Assembly (NCBI RefSeq): GCF_051859565.1
Contig: NZ_JBHYFK010000008.1
Location: 62,001 to 126,000 of the forward strand
Direction of reading: 5' to 3'
Length of the DNA stretch: 64,000 nt
Source of the DNA: Glycocaulis sp051859565
Lineage (GTDB): Bacteria; Pseudomonadota; Alphaproteobacteria; Caulobacterales; Maricaulaceae
Below are positions 9,850 through 20,020 of the stretch, piece by piece. Made by a program: the position numbers and the translations under genes. Under the pieces are notes generated by a model, which saw only the letters and a program-made list of their open reading frames with translations, had not been told where the DNA came from and ran no database searches. Each line of letters begins with the position of its first letter. Position 1 is the stretch's first letter.

Positions 9850-9884
9850 CATTATGGCCCGATCAAATTGACGTCATTATGGCC
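9850..9884. repeat. Direct repeat CATTATGGCC in the desaturase-fabI intergenic region
   Basis: The 10-mer CATTATGGCC occurs at 9850-9859 and 9875-9884, a spacing of 25 bases. A possible -35 (TTGACG, 9868-9873) for fabI lies between them. This could be an operator for a lipid-gene regulator, but no known box is recognised. Confidence 0.35.
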
Positions 9885-10006
9885 GGGGCGTTCATACGCG
9901 CGCGGCTCGACGCCGCAGCCCCTATCCGCTATTCGACGGGAAACAGTCTTGCGCCGAAGCAGAATCACAGCACGGCGCAGCCATCAATTCGGGAGGGACT
10001 AACCCC

Positions 10007-10825
10007 ATGAGCGACAGCGTTTTTCCGGCCGGCAATCTGATGAAGGGCAAGCGCGGGCTTGTCATGGGCGTGGCCAACAAGAACTCGATTGCCTGGGGCA
10101 TTGCCCAGCAACTCGCAGCCCAGGGCGCGGAGCTGGCCTTCTCCTATCAGGGCGAGGAGCTGGAAAAGCGGGTACGCCCGCTGGTGGAAAGCCTGCCCGG
10201 TTCGCCCTTCATGGTCACCGCCGATGTCACCGACGATGCCTCCATGGACGCCTGCTTTGACGCGCTGGAGAAGAAATGGGGCAAGATGGACTTCCTCGTC
10301 CACGCCATCGCCTTTGCCGGCAAGGACGAGCTGCAGGGCTCCTTCACCCATAATACCACGCGCGAAGGGTTCAAGCGCGCCATGGACGTGTCGGCCTTCT
10401 CGTTTGTGGATGCTGCAAAACGCGCCAGCGCGCTGATGCCGGATGGCGGCGCGATGGTGTGCCTGACCTATCTGGGCTCGGAGCGCGTAGTGCCGAACTA
10501 CAATGTGATGGGCGTTGCCAAGGCCGCGCTCGAAGCGTCCACCCGCTATATCGCGCGTGATCTCGGCCCGCAGGGCATCCGCGTGAACGCCATCTCGGCA
10601 GGCCCGATGCGCACCCTCGCCATGGCCGGTATTTCCGGCGGGCGCACGCTGATGAAGACCGGCAAGGACTGGTCAATGCTCAAGGAAGACACCCGCATGG
10701 AAGGTGTGGCCGGTTCGGCGCTCTACCTGCTGTCAGACCTCGGTCATTCCTGCACCGGCGAAGTGCTGCACGTCGATGCCGGTTTCCACGCCGTTGGCGT
10801 GCCGGACTTGGGTGAAGAAGGCTGA
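10007..10825 (+). CDS. fabI: Enoyl-[acyl-carrier-protein] reductase (NADH) FabI
   Basis: Last step of each fatty acid elongation cycle: NADH-dependent reduction of trans-2-enoyl-ACP in the cytoplasm. The protein has 272 residues, close to the usual 255-275. It has the short-chain dehydrogenase fold with the FabI-specific GVANKNSIAWGIAQ nucleotide site. The Tyr-x6-Lys pair is YNVMGVAK, and TDVTDDASMD and FAGKDELQG are also typical. GAMVCLTYLGSERVVPNY contains the second FabI tyrosine. An AGGGA-type ribosome site precedes ATG 10007. It is transcribed away from the desaturase gene and followed closely by a methyltransferase-like gene. Confidence 0.96.
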   Translation: MSDSVFPAGNLMKGKRGLVMGVANKNSIAWGIAQQLAAQGAELAFSYQGEELEKRVRPLVESLPGSPFMVTADVTDDASMDACFDALEKKWGKMDFLVHAIAFAGKDELQGSFTHNTTREGFKRAMDVSAFSFVDAAKRASALMPDGGAMVCLTYLGSERVVPNYNVMGVAKAALEASTRYIARDLGPQGIRVNAISAGPMRTLAMAGISGGRTLMKTGKDWSMLKEDTRMEGVAGSALYLLSDLGHSCTGEVLHVDAGFHAVGVPDLGEEG

Positions 10826-10913
10826 CAACGCCTGATTTCATCGCCTGCGGTTGAGTCAAAATGCTTATCCTGATAGTATCCCTTCACGCAGATATGCGGG
10901 GAACAATCAGGAT

Positions 10914-11825
10914 ATGCTCGATGAAAAGCACCCTGTCTCGGTAGACGAGACAGGGAAGGCCTCCTTTGATGATATATATAACTCTAATGATCCGCGGCTT
11001 TATTTCAGCAGGCTGTGCCAATACAACTATATGATTGCGGAGTGCGCAGCTCCGGTATTGCGCAACTGCTACCGGGCGATCCGCAAAGCGCGCGGGCTTA
11101 GCCGGTTACATGTCACCGATGTCGGCTGCTCCTACGGGATCAATGCCGCGCTTCACAAGTTTCCGCTGTCGGTTTCGCGCCTCCATGCCCACTATACCGC
11201 AAGGCTGATTGGCGGGCTGGAGCGCGATGCGCTTCTGGCGGAGGACCAGGCCTGGTATCGGTCACTGAAGCCGGTGGATGATCTGGTATTTACCGGGCTG
11301 GATAGCTCAGGCCCAGCCATCGCCTATGCGCGCGCCGCGGGGCTTCTCGATTTCGGTCTCGCCTGCGATCTGGAGGCGGACGGGCAGGGCCTGCCGCCCG
11401 AGCATGACGAGGCGCGGGTCTTTGCCCATAGCGATATCGTCATTTCCACCGGTGCGGTGGGCTATGTCGGCGCGCCGACCTTTACCCGCATTGCCGAGGC
11501 CGCCAATGGCTCGCCGCCCTGGATGGCGCTGTTTGTCCTGCGCCAGTTCCCGATGGAGGCGATTTCGCAAGCCTTGCAGGCGTTCGGCTATGTCACCGAG
11601 AAGCTCGACGGGCATGTGTTCCCGCAGCGCCAGTTCACCGGCGCAACCGAGCGCCATGGCGCGCTCTCGCGATTGAAGAAGGTTGGCCGCCCGCCGCTGG
11701 CGATGGAGGAAGCCGGCTGGTTCGCCGCCGAGTTCTTTCTTCTGCGCCCCAGGGGGGAAGCCGCCAGCGCACCACTGGAACGCCTGCTGCCGCCCGAAGC
11801 GCTGTCGTGCGCGGTCAGGGTCTGA
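10914..11825 (+). CDS. SAM-dependent methyltransferase-like protein, function unknown
   Basis: About 303 residues with a Rossmann methyltransferase look: motif I VTDVGCSYGIN, an acidic LDSSGPAIAYARAAGL element in the motif II position and DIVISTGAVGYVG in the motif IV position. No target or pathway can be named. Start choice is uncertain: a TTG at 10851 would add 21 residues (MSQNAYPDS), while the ATG at 10914 has only a weak GGGGAA upstream. The 5' part (10850-11010) is AT-richer than the rest. It ends with an 11-base tail-to-tail overlap with the acyltransferase gene. Confidence 0.6.
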   Translation: MLDEKHPVSVDETGKASFDDIYNSNDPRLYFSRLCQYNYMIAECAAPVLRNCYRAIRKARGLSRLHVTDVGCSYGINAALHKFPLSVSRLHAHYTARLIGGLERDALLAEDQAWYRSLKPVDDLVFTGLDSSGPAIAYARAAGLLDFGLACDLEADGQGLPPEHDEARVFAHSDIVISTGAVGYVGAPTFTRIAEAANGSPPWMALFVLRQFPMEAISQALQAFGYVTEKLDGHVFPQRQFTGATERHGALSRLKKVGRPPLAMEEAGWFAAEFFLLRPRGEAASAPLERLLPPEALSCAVRV

Positions 11826-12963
11826 ACTTCATCCCCATCAGGGGCCGCAGCGGCGCGATGCGTGATGCGGCCTCCGCGATGGCCCAGCTGCCCAGAAGCG
11901 TGATCGCGGCGACGACCGCAAACTCGCCCGGACCCCCGAGGCGGATATCCCATGCCGTAATCAGATAGATCGCGCTGACCGTGATCGTCTGATGCAGGAT
12001 GAAGACCGGGAAGATCAGCACGTTGAGCCGCGAGAGCAGGGCCGAGCCCGAACGGATCAGCCGCCTTGCGAGCCAGATCAGCGTCACGATCATCCACCAC
12101 GCATAGGCAAGGCGCATGACCCGCCAGAGCGTGGCTTCTACGGAATCGGCAAAGCGGGCATCGAAATCGAGATAGGCGAAGACCAGCAATGCGCCGCCCG
12201 CAACGGTGAGGGCGAGCGCCAGCCTGCCCACCCGGTCCACCGCCTGCCAGAAGCCCTCGGAACGCGCGGCCAGCGCGCCGAAGATCACGAATGTGAACGA
12301 GTAGGCGTGATTGGCCCAGTCGCGCGTGAGATTGTGCGTGGTCGGGAAGTGGTCAGCCAGCGTGAAGCGGATCAGCAAGAGCGGCAGGACGGGCAGGATG
12401 AGGAAGGCGGCAAGGCCCAGCCGCCCGCTCCACACCCGCTCCAGCCGCAGGCGTGCCAGCTTGCCTGTATGGGGCAGGAAGGGCGCCAGGATCAGTGCAT
12501 AGACGAAGATATAAGCGACATACCAGAGATGGTTCCAGGTCGGCGTGGTGACCGAGAATCCGCTGCCGAAATCGAGATATTGCGGCCAGAAGGCGAGAAT
12601 GCCCGGTTCGATCTCGCCGTTGGTGCGCAGCTCGAAATAGGTTTGCGGCATCACGATCACCGCCATGCCAAAGACGAGCGGCACGAAGAGCCGCCAGACC
12701 CGCTCCAGCATGAACCGGCCCGTGCCGAGCTTTGCTGCCAGCATCGCCATCGCGACGCCGGAGATGAAGAAGAGCAGAGGCAGGCGCCACGGGCTCATCA
12801 GCATCATGGGCAGTTCCAGCGTATCGCCCGCATAGGCGCTTTTGACGTGCCAGCCCCACGTCACATAGCCCATGCCGGTATGGTAGAGGATCAGCATGGC
12901 GAAGGCGAAAACGCGCAAGGCGTCGAGATCCGGGCGGCGGGCGGAAGGCGGTGTATCGATCAT
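11815..12963 (-). CDS. Acyltransferase 3 family membrane protein
   Basis: Integral membrane acyltransferase of about 382 residues with about ten hydrophobic helices. The N-terminal RRPDLDALRVFAFAMLILYH carries the family signature (R-LD-LR and the catalytic-type His), and LLFFISGVAMAML follows. Such proteins O-acylate surface polysaccharides or periplasmic glucans (OpgC, OafA). The start at 12963 (MIDTPP) fits the family; the frame is open a further 31 codons but without conserved sequence. It is divergent from a membrane LytTR regulator 184 bases away, which may control it. Confidence 0.85.
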   Translation of the reverse strand: MIDTPPSARRPDLDALRVFAFAMLILYHTGMGYVTWGWHVKSAYAGDTLELPMMLMSPWRLPLLFFISGVAMAMLAAKLGTGRFMLERVWRLFVPLVFGMAVIVMPQTYFELRTNGEIEPGILAFWPQYLDFGSGFSVTTPTWNHLWYVAYIFVYALILAPFLPHTGKLARLRLERVWSGRLGLAAFLILPVLPLLLIRFTLADHFPTTHNLTRDWANHAYSFTFVIFGALAARSEGFWQAVDRVGRLALALTVAGGALLVFAYLDFDARFADSVEATLWRVMRLAYAWWMIVTLIWLARRLIRSGSALLSRLNVLIFPVFILHQTITVSAIYLITAWDIRLGGPGEFAVVAAITLLGSWAIAEAASRIAPLRPLMGMKFRP

Positions 12964-13147
12964 GGGGCAGGTCCGTAGGCTGAAGGAAACTCGCCTGCCG
13001 TTCTGCGTCTGATTGCGGCCCCCGTCGCGCGGCATGTGATGAAACCGGCCGCTCACGGGATGGTGGTGTGCAGTTCCGGGCCAGACGGCATCTCATCAGG
13101 GACAGGCGGCATTGCCGGAATCGCCATGTGCCGCCATGCTCCGCGCC

Positions 13148-13999
13148 ATGACGGCACAGAACACCCCCCTCGATCCGCAGCGCCGCGCCGAACGCCGGGC
13201 GGGCCTTCAGGCGGGGCTGATCTTCTCCGCCTTTGCCAGCGCGTCCGTGATCGTCAATGCGCTCTCGACCAATACCGAGCTGGCGCGCGGCGCCGCCGCG
13301 TTCAATCCGGCGCAGGCCTGGCTCCTGGAGCTGACGAGCCTTGTCGTACTGCTGGCGCTGGTTCCGGCGGTGATCGCGCTCGACCGGCGTATTCCGCTGG
13401 CGCTTGGCTGGCGGGTCGCTCTGCCCTTGCACCTCGTCGCGGCGCTCGCCTTCACCACCGCCCATGTGTGGGGAATGATGCTGCTGCGTGAACTGTTGTG
13501 GCCCGCCGTGATCGGCGGCAGCTACACCTATTTCGACGTGTTGATACGCGACTTCATCTATGAGGCGCGCAAGGACTTCCTCACCTATGCGACGCTGGTG
13601 CTGGTGATCCGCCTGGCCCGCCGGATCGAGGATTACCGGCTGGAACTGGCCGAGAGCCATGCCCGCGCCAAGGGCGATAGCGTCATCGTGCTCAAATGCG
13701 GCGGACGCGAGCTGCGCCTGCCAGCCGCAGAGATCATCTCGGCGGAAGCGGCGGGCAATTATGTCGAGGTCGCCACCCCCACCGGCTCGCATCTCGCGCG
13801 CATCACGCTGGGCGGGCTGGAGACGCTGCTGAAGGAAGCCGGCGCTGACACTGTGCGGGTGCATCGCTCCTGCCTCGTCGCCCGCCCTGCCGTGCGCGAG
13901 ATCATTCCCGGCGAAAGCGGAGACGCGATCGCCGTGCTCTCCAGTGGCGCGCGCATACCCGTCAGCCGCCGCTACCGGGCGGGTCTGAGTGGAGGCTAA
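13148..13999 (+). CDS. Membrane-anchored LytTR-type transcriptional regulator
   Basis: About 283 residues. The N-terminal half holds about four transmembrane helices (about 20-140) and the C-terminal about 100 residues form a LytTR DNA-binding domain: VLKCGGRELRLPAAEII, AAGNYVEV, RVHRSCLV and PVSRRYR are its usual landmarks. Instead of a receiver domain it has a membrane sensor, so it probably responds to membrane state or a partner in the bilayer. ATG 13148 is preferred; the frame continues upstream to a TTG at 13112. The stop overlaps the stop of the hydrolase gene on the opposite strand by 4 bases. Divergent neighbour: the acyltransferase. Confidence 0.88.
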   Translation: MTAQNTPLDPQRRAERRAGLQAGLIFSAFASASVIVNALSTNTELARGAAAFNPAQAWLLELTSLVVLLALVPAVIALDRRIPLALGWRVALPLHLVAALAFTTAHVWGMMLLRELLWPAVIGGSYTYFDVLIRDFIYEARKDFLTYATLVLVIRLARRIEDYRLELAESHARAKGDSVIVLKCGGRELRLPAAEIISAEAAGNYVEVATPTGSHLARITLGGLETLLKEAGADTVRVHRSCLVARPAVREIIPGESGDAIAVLSSGARIPVSRRYRAGLSGG

Positions 14000-14964
14000 A
14001 ACCGCCGCTTCAGCCAGTCGATGAGATGGGCGTTGAGTTCATCCGGTGCCTCGTACTGGGTCCAGTGGCCGATCTCGGGGATGACATGCATCTCCAGATC
14101 CTTGCACAGGGCAGGCATCCAGGCGGTGAGCTTGGGCGGCAGCATGAAATCGCACTCGGCCGAGATCATCAGGCAGGGCATGGAGAGCCGGTGATCGACA
14201 CCGCCCATGCGCTGCCAGTTCGCATCGAAATTGCGGTACCAGTTCAGCCCGCCCCGGAAGCCTGTCTCTGCATAGATGCGGGCGTACTCGGCGCGAGCAT
14301 CTTTCGACACCACCACATCGTCCTCTGATTTCAGCCCGCCGCGCGCGATGAAATTCTCAAAGCGCTTGGGCAGATGCGTGACAGAGGGTGGCAGTTTTTC
14401 GATGTCAGCGGAGGGAAAGGAGGCGCCGAACACGAAATCGAAGAAATCGCTTTCGCGGCCTTTGAATATCCCGTCGGCCGCTTCGTCCTGGAAGCGCACG
14501 ATATAGTGCTCCTCCCCGCCCATCTCGCGGAAAACTTCCGTGGGCGGTTTGGAGCCGCGCGGCAGGTGCGGCGTGTTCACGCCTACCGCGCCGAGGAACC
14601 GCTCCGGGATCAGGCAGGCTGCCATCCACATGAGGATGCCGCCCCAGTCATGGCCGACGATTACCGCTTTTTCGATGCCCAGCGCATCCAGCAGGCCCGC
14701 AATATCTCCGGTCAGCCGGTCGACATGGTAGGCGCTTGTCTCATGGGGCGCATCGGACGCACCAAACCCGCGATTATCCGGCGCGATGACGCGGTATCCG
14801 GCGTTTGCCAGTGCCTCGATCTGCGCCGCCCATGACAGCGCCAGCTCCGGCCAGCCATGCAGGAGGAGGACAGGCAGGCCGTCCTTGGGTCCTGCCTCGT
14901 GTACGGACAGCGTCACCTCGCCCACATCGATACGGCGGGCGGGCGGCATGGGCGGATGGGACAT
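13996..14964 (-). CDS. Alpha/beta hydrolase, epoxide hydrolase-like
   Basis: Cytoplasmic alpha/beta hydrolase of 322 residues. It carries the HGWPELALSW oxyanion segment, DNRGFGASD, the nucleophile elbow VIVGHDWGG with Asp as nucleophile and a late catalytic His in EIGHWTQYE. Asp in the elbow and the cap-domain length point to soluble epoxide hydrolases (or haloacetate dehalogenases) that use a covalent alkyl-enzyme intermediate. Natural substrate unknown. It starts 3 bases past the rarD-like stop, so the two are co-transcribed leftward. Confidence 0.88.
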   Translation of the reverse strand: MSHPPMPPARRIDVGEVTLSVHEAGPKDGLPVLLLHGWPELALSWAAQIEALANAGYRVIAPDNRGFGASDAPHETSAYHVDRLTGDIAGLLDALGIEKAVIVGHDWGGILMWMAACLIPERFLGAVGVNTPHLPRGSKPPTEVFREMGGEEHYIVRFQDEAADGIFKGRESDFFDFVFGASFPSADIEKLPPSVTHLPKRFENFIARGGLKSEDDVVVSKDARAEYARIYAETGFRGGLNWYRNFDANWQRMGGVDHRLSMPCLMISAECDFMLPPKLTAWMPALCKDLEMHVIPEIGHWTQYEAPDELNAHLIDWLKRRF

Positions 14965-14967
14965 GGA

Positions 14968-15918
14968 TCAGCTCTGCGGTTGTTTGAGGGCGCGTCTTCG
15001 TGAGCTTAGAAGATCATAGGCGAAGACGGCCAGCCCCGCCCAGATGAAGGCGAAGGTGATGGCGTGGGCAAGCGTGAAAATCTCGCCCCAGATGATCCCC
15101 ACCGCGAACTGCAGGGTCGGCGCGACGAACTGCAAAAGCCCGATCGTCGCAAAGTGCAGCCCGCGCGCCCCGATGATGAAGAGCAGCAGGGGTGCTACCG
15201 TCATCGGACCTGTGAGGATCAGGAGGAGGGCCTGCGACGGACTGCCAAGGAAGCTGCCGCCGCTACCTGAGGCTTCAAGGAAGAAGAGCGCGACCAGCGA
15301 AGGCAGGGAGATGATCAGCGTCTCCCAGAACAGGCCCACCCGGCCATCGGTTGCGATAGTCTTACGGATATAGCCATAGGCGGTGAAGGAGGCGGCGAGG
15401 AACAGACCGATCCACGGGATTTCCCCGACCGCGACGATCTGGTTGATGACGCCGATCACGGCAAGGCCCACGGCGATCATTCGTAGCCGTCCGAAGCGTT
15501 CGCCTGCGATGAACACGCCGACAGCCACATTCATCAGCGGGTTGATGAAATAGCCCAGCGATATGTCGAGCACCCGGTCAGCATTGATCGCCCAGACAAA
15601 CACCCACCAGTTCGAGGCAATGAGGATGGCGCTGAGGAGTAGGGTCGCCATGGCCCGCCGGTCCAGTATCAACCGCCAGGCAGACGGCGCGCGGCCCGCC
15701 ATCCACACCAGCAGCGCGAGCAAAGGCACAGACCAGATCGCCCGGTGCAGCACGATCTCGGTGGCGCTCGCAAAGGCGAGGAATTTGTAGAAGGCCGCCG
15801 ACAAGCCCCAGATCACATAGGCAGAGAGGGCCGCGACGCCTGCCCGGCCTGCCTCCAGCCGACCGCTATCGGGCGGCGGGGCAACAGGGGCGGCAGACGG
15901 GTCAGCGGGAGTGGCCAT
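14968..15918 (-). CDS. rarD: EamA/DMT superfamily permease, RarD type
   Basis: Inner-membrane protein of 316 residues with ten predicted helices in two EamA repeats. The RarD signature AYVIWGLSAAFYKFL near residue 35 and HRAIWSVPLLALL are present, and the length fits RarD (about 295-310). Homologues are annotated as chloramphenicol-sensitive protein RarD; the physiological substrate of the group is not established. A 30-residue Ala/Pro-rich cytoplasmic N-terminus precedes the first helix. First gene of the rarD-hydrolase pair. Confidence 0.88.
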   Translation of the reverse strand: MATPADPSAAPVAPPPDSGRLEAGRAGVAALSAYVIWGLSAAFYKFLAFASATEIVLHRAIWSVPLLALLVWMAGRAPSAWRLILDRRAMATLLLSAILIASNWWVFVWAINADRVLDISLGYFINPLMNVAVGVFIAGERFGRLRMIAVGLAVIGVINQIVAVGEIPWIGLFLAASFTAYGYIRKTIATDGRVGLFWETLIISLPSLVALFFLEASGSGGSFLGSPSQALLLILTGPMTVAPLLLFIIGARGLHFATIGLLQFVAPTLQFAVGIIWGEIFTLAHAITFAFIWAGLAVFAYDLLSSRRRALKQPQS

Positions 15919-15987
15919 GGCCGCGCTCTTACTCCTGCCAGTGCCCTGTAGTCATTCTGTTTCTTGCGGCAGATGCAGTACGCCATG

Positions 15988-16011
15988 CAAAGGCCCCGCC
16001 CGGAGGGGCGG
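15988..16011. repeat. Direct repeat copy 1 (terminator-like), left of orphan gene
   Basis: This 24-base stretch is identical to 17079-17102. It contains the hairpin core GGCCCCGCCC / GGGGCGG. Copy 1 lacks the following GGGGCC found in copy 2, so its stem is shorter, but both are then followed by GGTTGC-like sequence. Confidence 0.85.
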
Positions 16012-16156
16012 TTGCCGTTCCATCGTTTCCAACGGTCACAGCTGGTATTCGAGAAGAGGATAGCGGGAAGGGGTGACGCAGGGCTTGTGAATGTCCCGGC
16101 TGAGCCCTTTTCTTGCAGCGTTATTTGTGGCTTAGTTGGGCTAGGGGGGAGTATCC

Positions 16157-17077
16157 TTGGAACACCATTTAGACCGGCGCGTGATCCTCAGCGAGGACTC
16201 AGAATACAAGAACCTCTACAAGTGGTCGCTGCAAGAGCTGGACGAAGAAGGGGCGAAAGTCGGACGTGATTTGGTCCCGTGGGTTTGGGGTCTGGACTTC
16301 ACCGCTACCGAGCTCGTCTACAATGACGGCCTGACCATCGAGCCGGACTACAGCAGCGATGACGAAGAGATGCCAATTGTCACCCGCAAGCGCCGGAGAA
16401 TTCGCGCGAAGCTGCGGCCCGGAAGCCCGCAAGAATGGCATCGCAATCGCCATCCCTCCTACTCCATGTTTGGCACGGACCGGACGATCACCGCATTCGA
16501 GCTTTCAATTGAGCCGCTCGCTGAGGACGAGGAACAGGACAGTTGCCGGGTATGGGGCAGCGTCAGCTACACGATGGACATCGACTTTCGGGACGAGACG
16601 ACAGACGATGCTGTCACTTTCCATCTGTATGTCCGGCCAGAGACTTTCGAGCATTACGTGCGGACCGTCCTGGCCGCTGAGGTGGATGCGGCGGTCCTGT
16701 ACGTGAAGCGCGTTGCCGGTTTCTATTCTGATTGGTCGCCGGCCATTTCGACCGATAACATCAAGGTGCTGACAGGTAATGAGAAGGACCATCCGGTCGA
16801 GTTGCTCGACGGCAGCGAGATCGTACCGCCCCGGCTTGGCGAGGTGGGTGAAGTATCACTCACCTTGGTTCGCAAGCTGACGTTCGAGCAATCCGCGCCG
16901 GAGGCTGACGAAGATGACGACTGGCAGGACGAGTTGGTAGAGGTGCCGCCAGACAAGGCATTGGTGGCCGCGCAGCGTTCCGCGAAGGCTAATGTCCAGA
17001 CCGTCGCATTGCTCACGTCACTGGGGATCGCCGCTTGGGTAATAGCGGCACTCCTCCTCCTCATCCTTGTGACTTGA
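16157..17077 (+). CDS. Orphan hypothetical protein with C-terminal membrane anchor
   Basis: Not recognised. The 306-residue protein is strongly acidic (repeated E/D runs such as SSDDEEMP and EADEDDDW), largely hydrophilic and predicted beta-rich. It ends in one hydrophobic helix (TVALLTSLGIAAWVIAALLLLILVT region, about 282-305), so it looks tail-anchored with its bulk in the cytoplasm. The start is a TTG at 16157 supported by GGGGGA 7 bases upstream; a GTG at 16181 is the alternative. Codon use is less GC-biased than in the neighbours. The gene lies alone between two identical 24-base terminator-like repeats, suggesting it was inserted as a unit. Confidence 0.65.
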   Translation: MEHHLDRRVILSEDSEYKNLYKWSLQELDEEGAKVGRDLVPWVWGLDFTATELVYNDGLTIEPDYSSDDEEMPIVTRKRRRIRAKLRPGSPQEWHRNRHPSYSMFGTDRTITAFELSIEPLAEDEEQDSCRVWGSVSYTMDIDFRDETTDDAVTFHLYVRPETFEHYVRTVLAAEVDAAVLYVKRVAGFYSDWSPAISTDNIKVLTGNEKDHPVELLDGSEIVPPRLGEVGEVSLTLVRKLTFEQSAPEADEDDDWQDELVEVPPDKALVAAQRSAKANVQTVALLTSLGIAAWVIAALLLLILVT

Positions 17078-17078
17078 T

Positions 17079-17104
17079 CAAAGGCCCCGCCCGGAGGGGC
17101 GGGG
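17079..17104 (-). terminator. Direct repeat copy 2; probable leftward terminator of the M28 peptidase gene
   Basis: Bases 17079-17102 repeat 15988-16011 exactly. With the next bases they make a perfect 10-bp stem GGCCCCGCCC / GGGCGGGGCC. On the minus strand it is followed by TTTGATC, a weak T-tract, and lies 30 bases past the peptidase stop. On the plus strand no T-run follows. Confidence 0.6.
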
Positions 17105-17133
17105 CCGGTTGCACGACACGCGTTGTGGAGGTC

Positions 17134-18876
<1,743 letters not shown>

Positions 18877-19026
18877 TATAACGCCCTCCCAAGGGTTTAG
18901 CCTATTTTTGGCCAGCATGCCCTGTCTGACGTAAAGGTCAAAGCCCGCATGCGCACCACTCGACAGAACGCCCGAGAACCGTCCAATGTGCGCAGCCTTT
19001 CCAGGTCCTGCCTCCGGGAGCGCCCG

Positions 19027-19974
19027 ATGACCGATCCCGCCAGCCTTGATGCGGTCCAGCTCAGCCTCGGCCCAGTCTTCCAGAGCGTTCTTCCCGTTAG
19101 CCTTGCTGTCATCATGTTCACCGTGGCGCTGTCGCTGCGGGTGGATGATTTCGTTCAGGTGATACGCCGGCCGCTGCGTTTTGGCGGGGCTGCCCTGACA
19201 CAGATCCTGCTGCTGCCCATGGCGACGCTGGCTCTGGTCATGGTGCTGCAGCCCCAGCCCTCGATAGCGCTTGGCATGATCGTGGTAGCGTGCTGTCCGG
19301 GCGGGAACATGTCGAACTTCTTTACCCATCTGGGGCGGGGCGATACCGCGCTTTCGGTGTCGCTGACGGCAACGTCGAGCCTGCTGGCGGCGCTCGCCAC
19401 GCCGGTCTCGATCCTGTTCTGGAGCGGGCTTTACGGGCCCACGCGCGAGCTGATGGACGCGCTGGATGTCGATGCCGTGCCGTTTGTCCTGCAGACCATG
19501 GTGATCCTCGCGTTGCCGCTGGCTGCGGGCATGTATCTGGCGTCCCGGCATGCAGGGCTGGCCCGGCGGCTGCGGCCCTTCATGTCGATGCTGGCCATGG
19601 CCATTCTTGTCCTCATCATTCTTGGCAGCCTTGCCGGTAATGCCGATCTGCTGCTGATGGGGGCTATTGCCATCCTGCCGACCGTCATCATGCACAATGC
19701 CATGGCGCTGCTGCTGGGCTATGCGGCCGGATGGGCGTTGCGCTTTGATGCGCGCGGGCGGCGCGCCATGACGATAGAGGTCGGTATCCAGAATTCAGGG
19801 CTTGGCCTTGTCATCCTGCTGGGCGCGCTTGGCGGGCTGGGCGGCGCGGCGGCGGTCATTGCCGTCTGGGGTGTGTGGCATCTGATTTCGGGCGTAGGGC
19901 TTGCCTATGGCTTCCGCCTGACGGACCATTGGCGCAAGAAGAAAACAGCCGTGCCTGCTTCACGAGGCGTATGA
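19027..19974 (+). CDS. Bile acid:sodium symporter (BASS) family transporter
   Basis: Inner-membrane carrier of about 315 residues with nine or ten hydrophobic helices. Family marks are VACCPGGNMSNFFTHLGRGDTALS (the sodium-site loop of BASS proteins) and the late IEVGIQNSGLGLVI crossover motif. Bacterial BASS proteins carry bile acids, pantoate, pyruvate or other organic anions with sodium; the substrate here is not readable. ATG 19027 (MTDPAS) has CGGGAG close upstream and is preferred over the upstream in-frame ATG at 18949. The next gene, an amidohydrolase, follows in the same direction after 46 bases. Confidence 0.88.
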   Translation: MTDPASLDAVQLSLGPVFQSVLPVSLAVIMFTVALSLRVDDFVQVIRRPLRFGGAALTQILLLPMATLALVMVLQPQPSIALGMIVVACCPGGNMSNFFTHLGRGDTALSVSLTATSSLLAALATPVSILFWSGLYGPTRELMDALDVDAVPFVLQTMVILALPLAAGMYLASRHAGLARRLRPFMSMLAMAILVLIILGSLAGNADLLLMGAIAILPTVIMHNAMALLLGYAAGWALRFDARGRRAMTIEVGIQNSGLGLVILLGALGGLGGAAAVIAVWGVWHLISGVGLAYGFRLTDHWRKKKTAVPASRGV

Positions 19975-20020
19975 CAGCGCCCAGCAGGCCGGGGGACAAT
20001 GTTCCCGGGAGGAGACAGAC

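Noticed and set aside
12353..13864. Antisense frame of 503 codons across the acyltransferase and LytTR genes.
   Set aside because: It crosses the divergent promoter region and two well-supported genes and has low-complexity composition.
18877..19695. Long open frame extending the M28 peptidase gene upstream to 19695.
   Set aside because: The lipoprotein signal begins at 18876 with a good ribosome site; the extension is antisense to the BASS gene, His/Arg/Gln-rich and unlike any protein.
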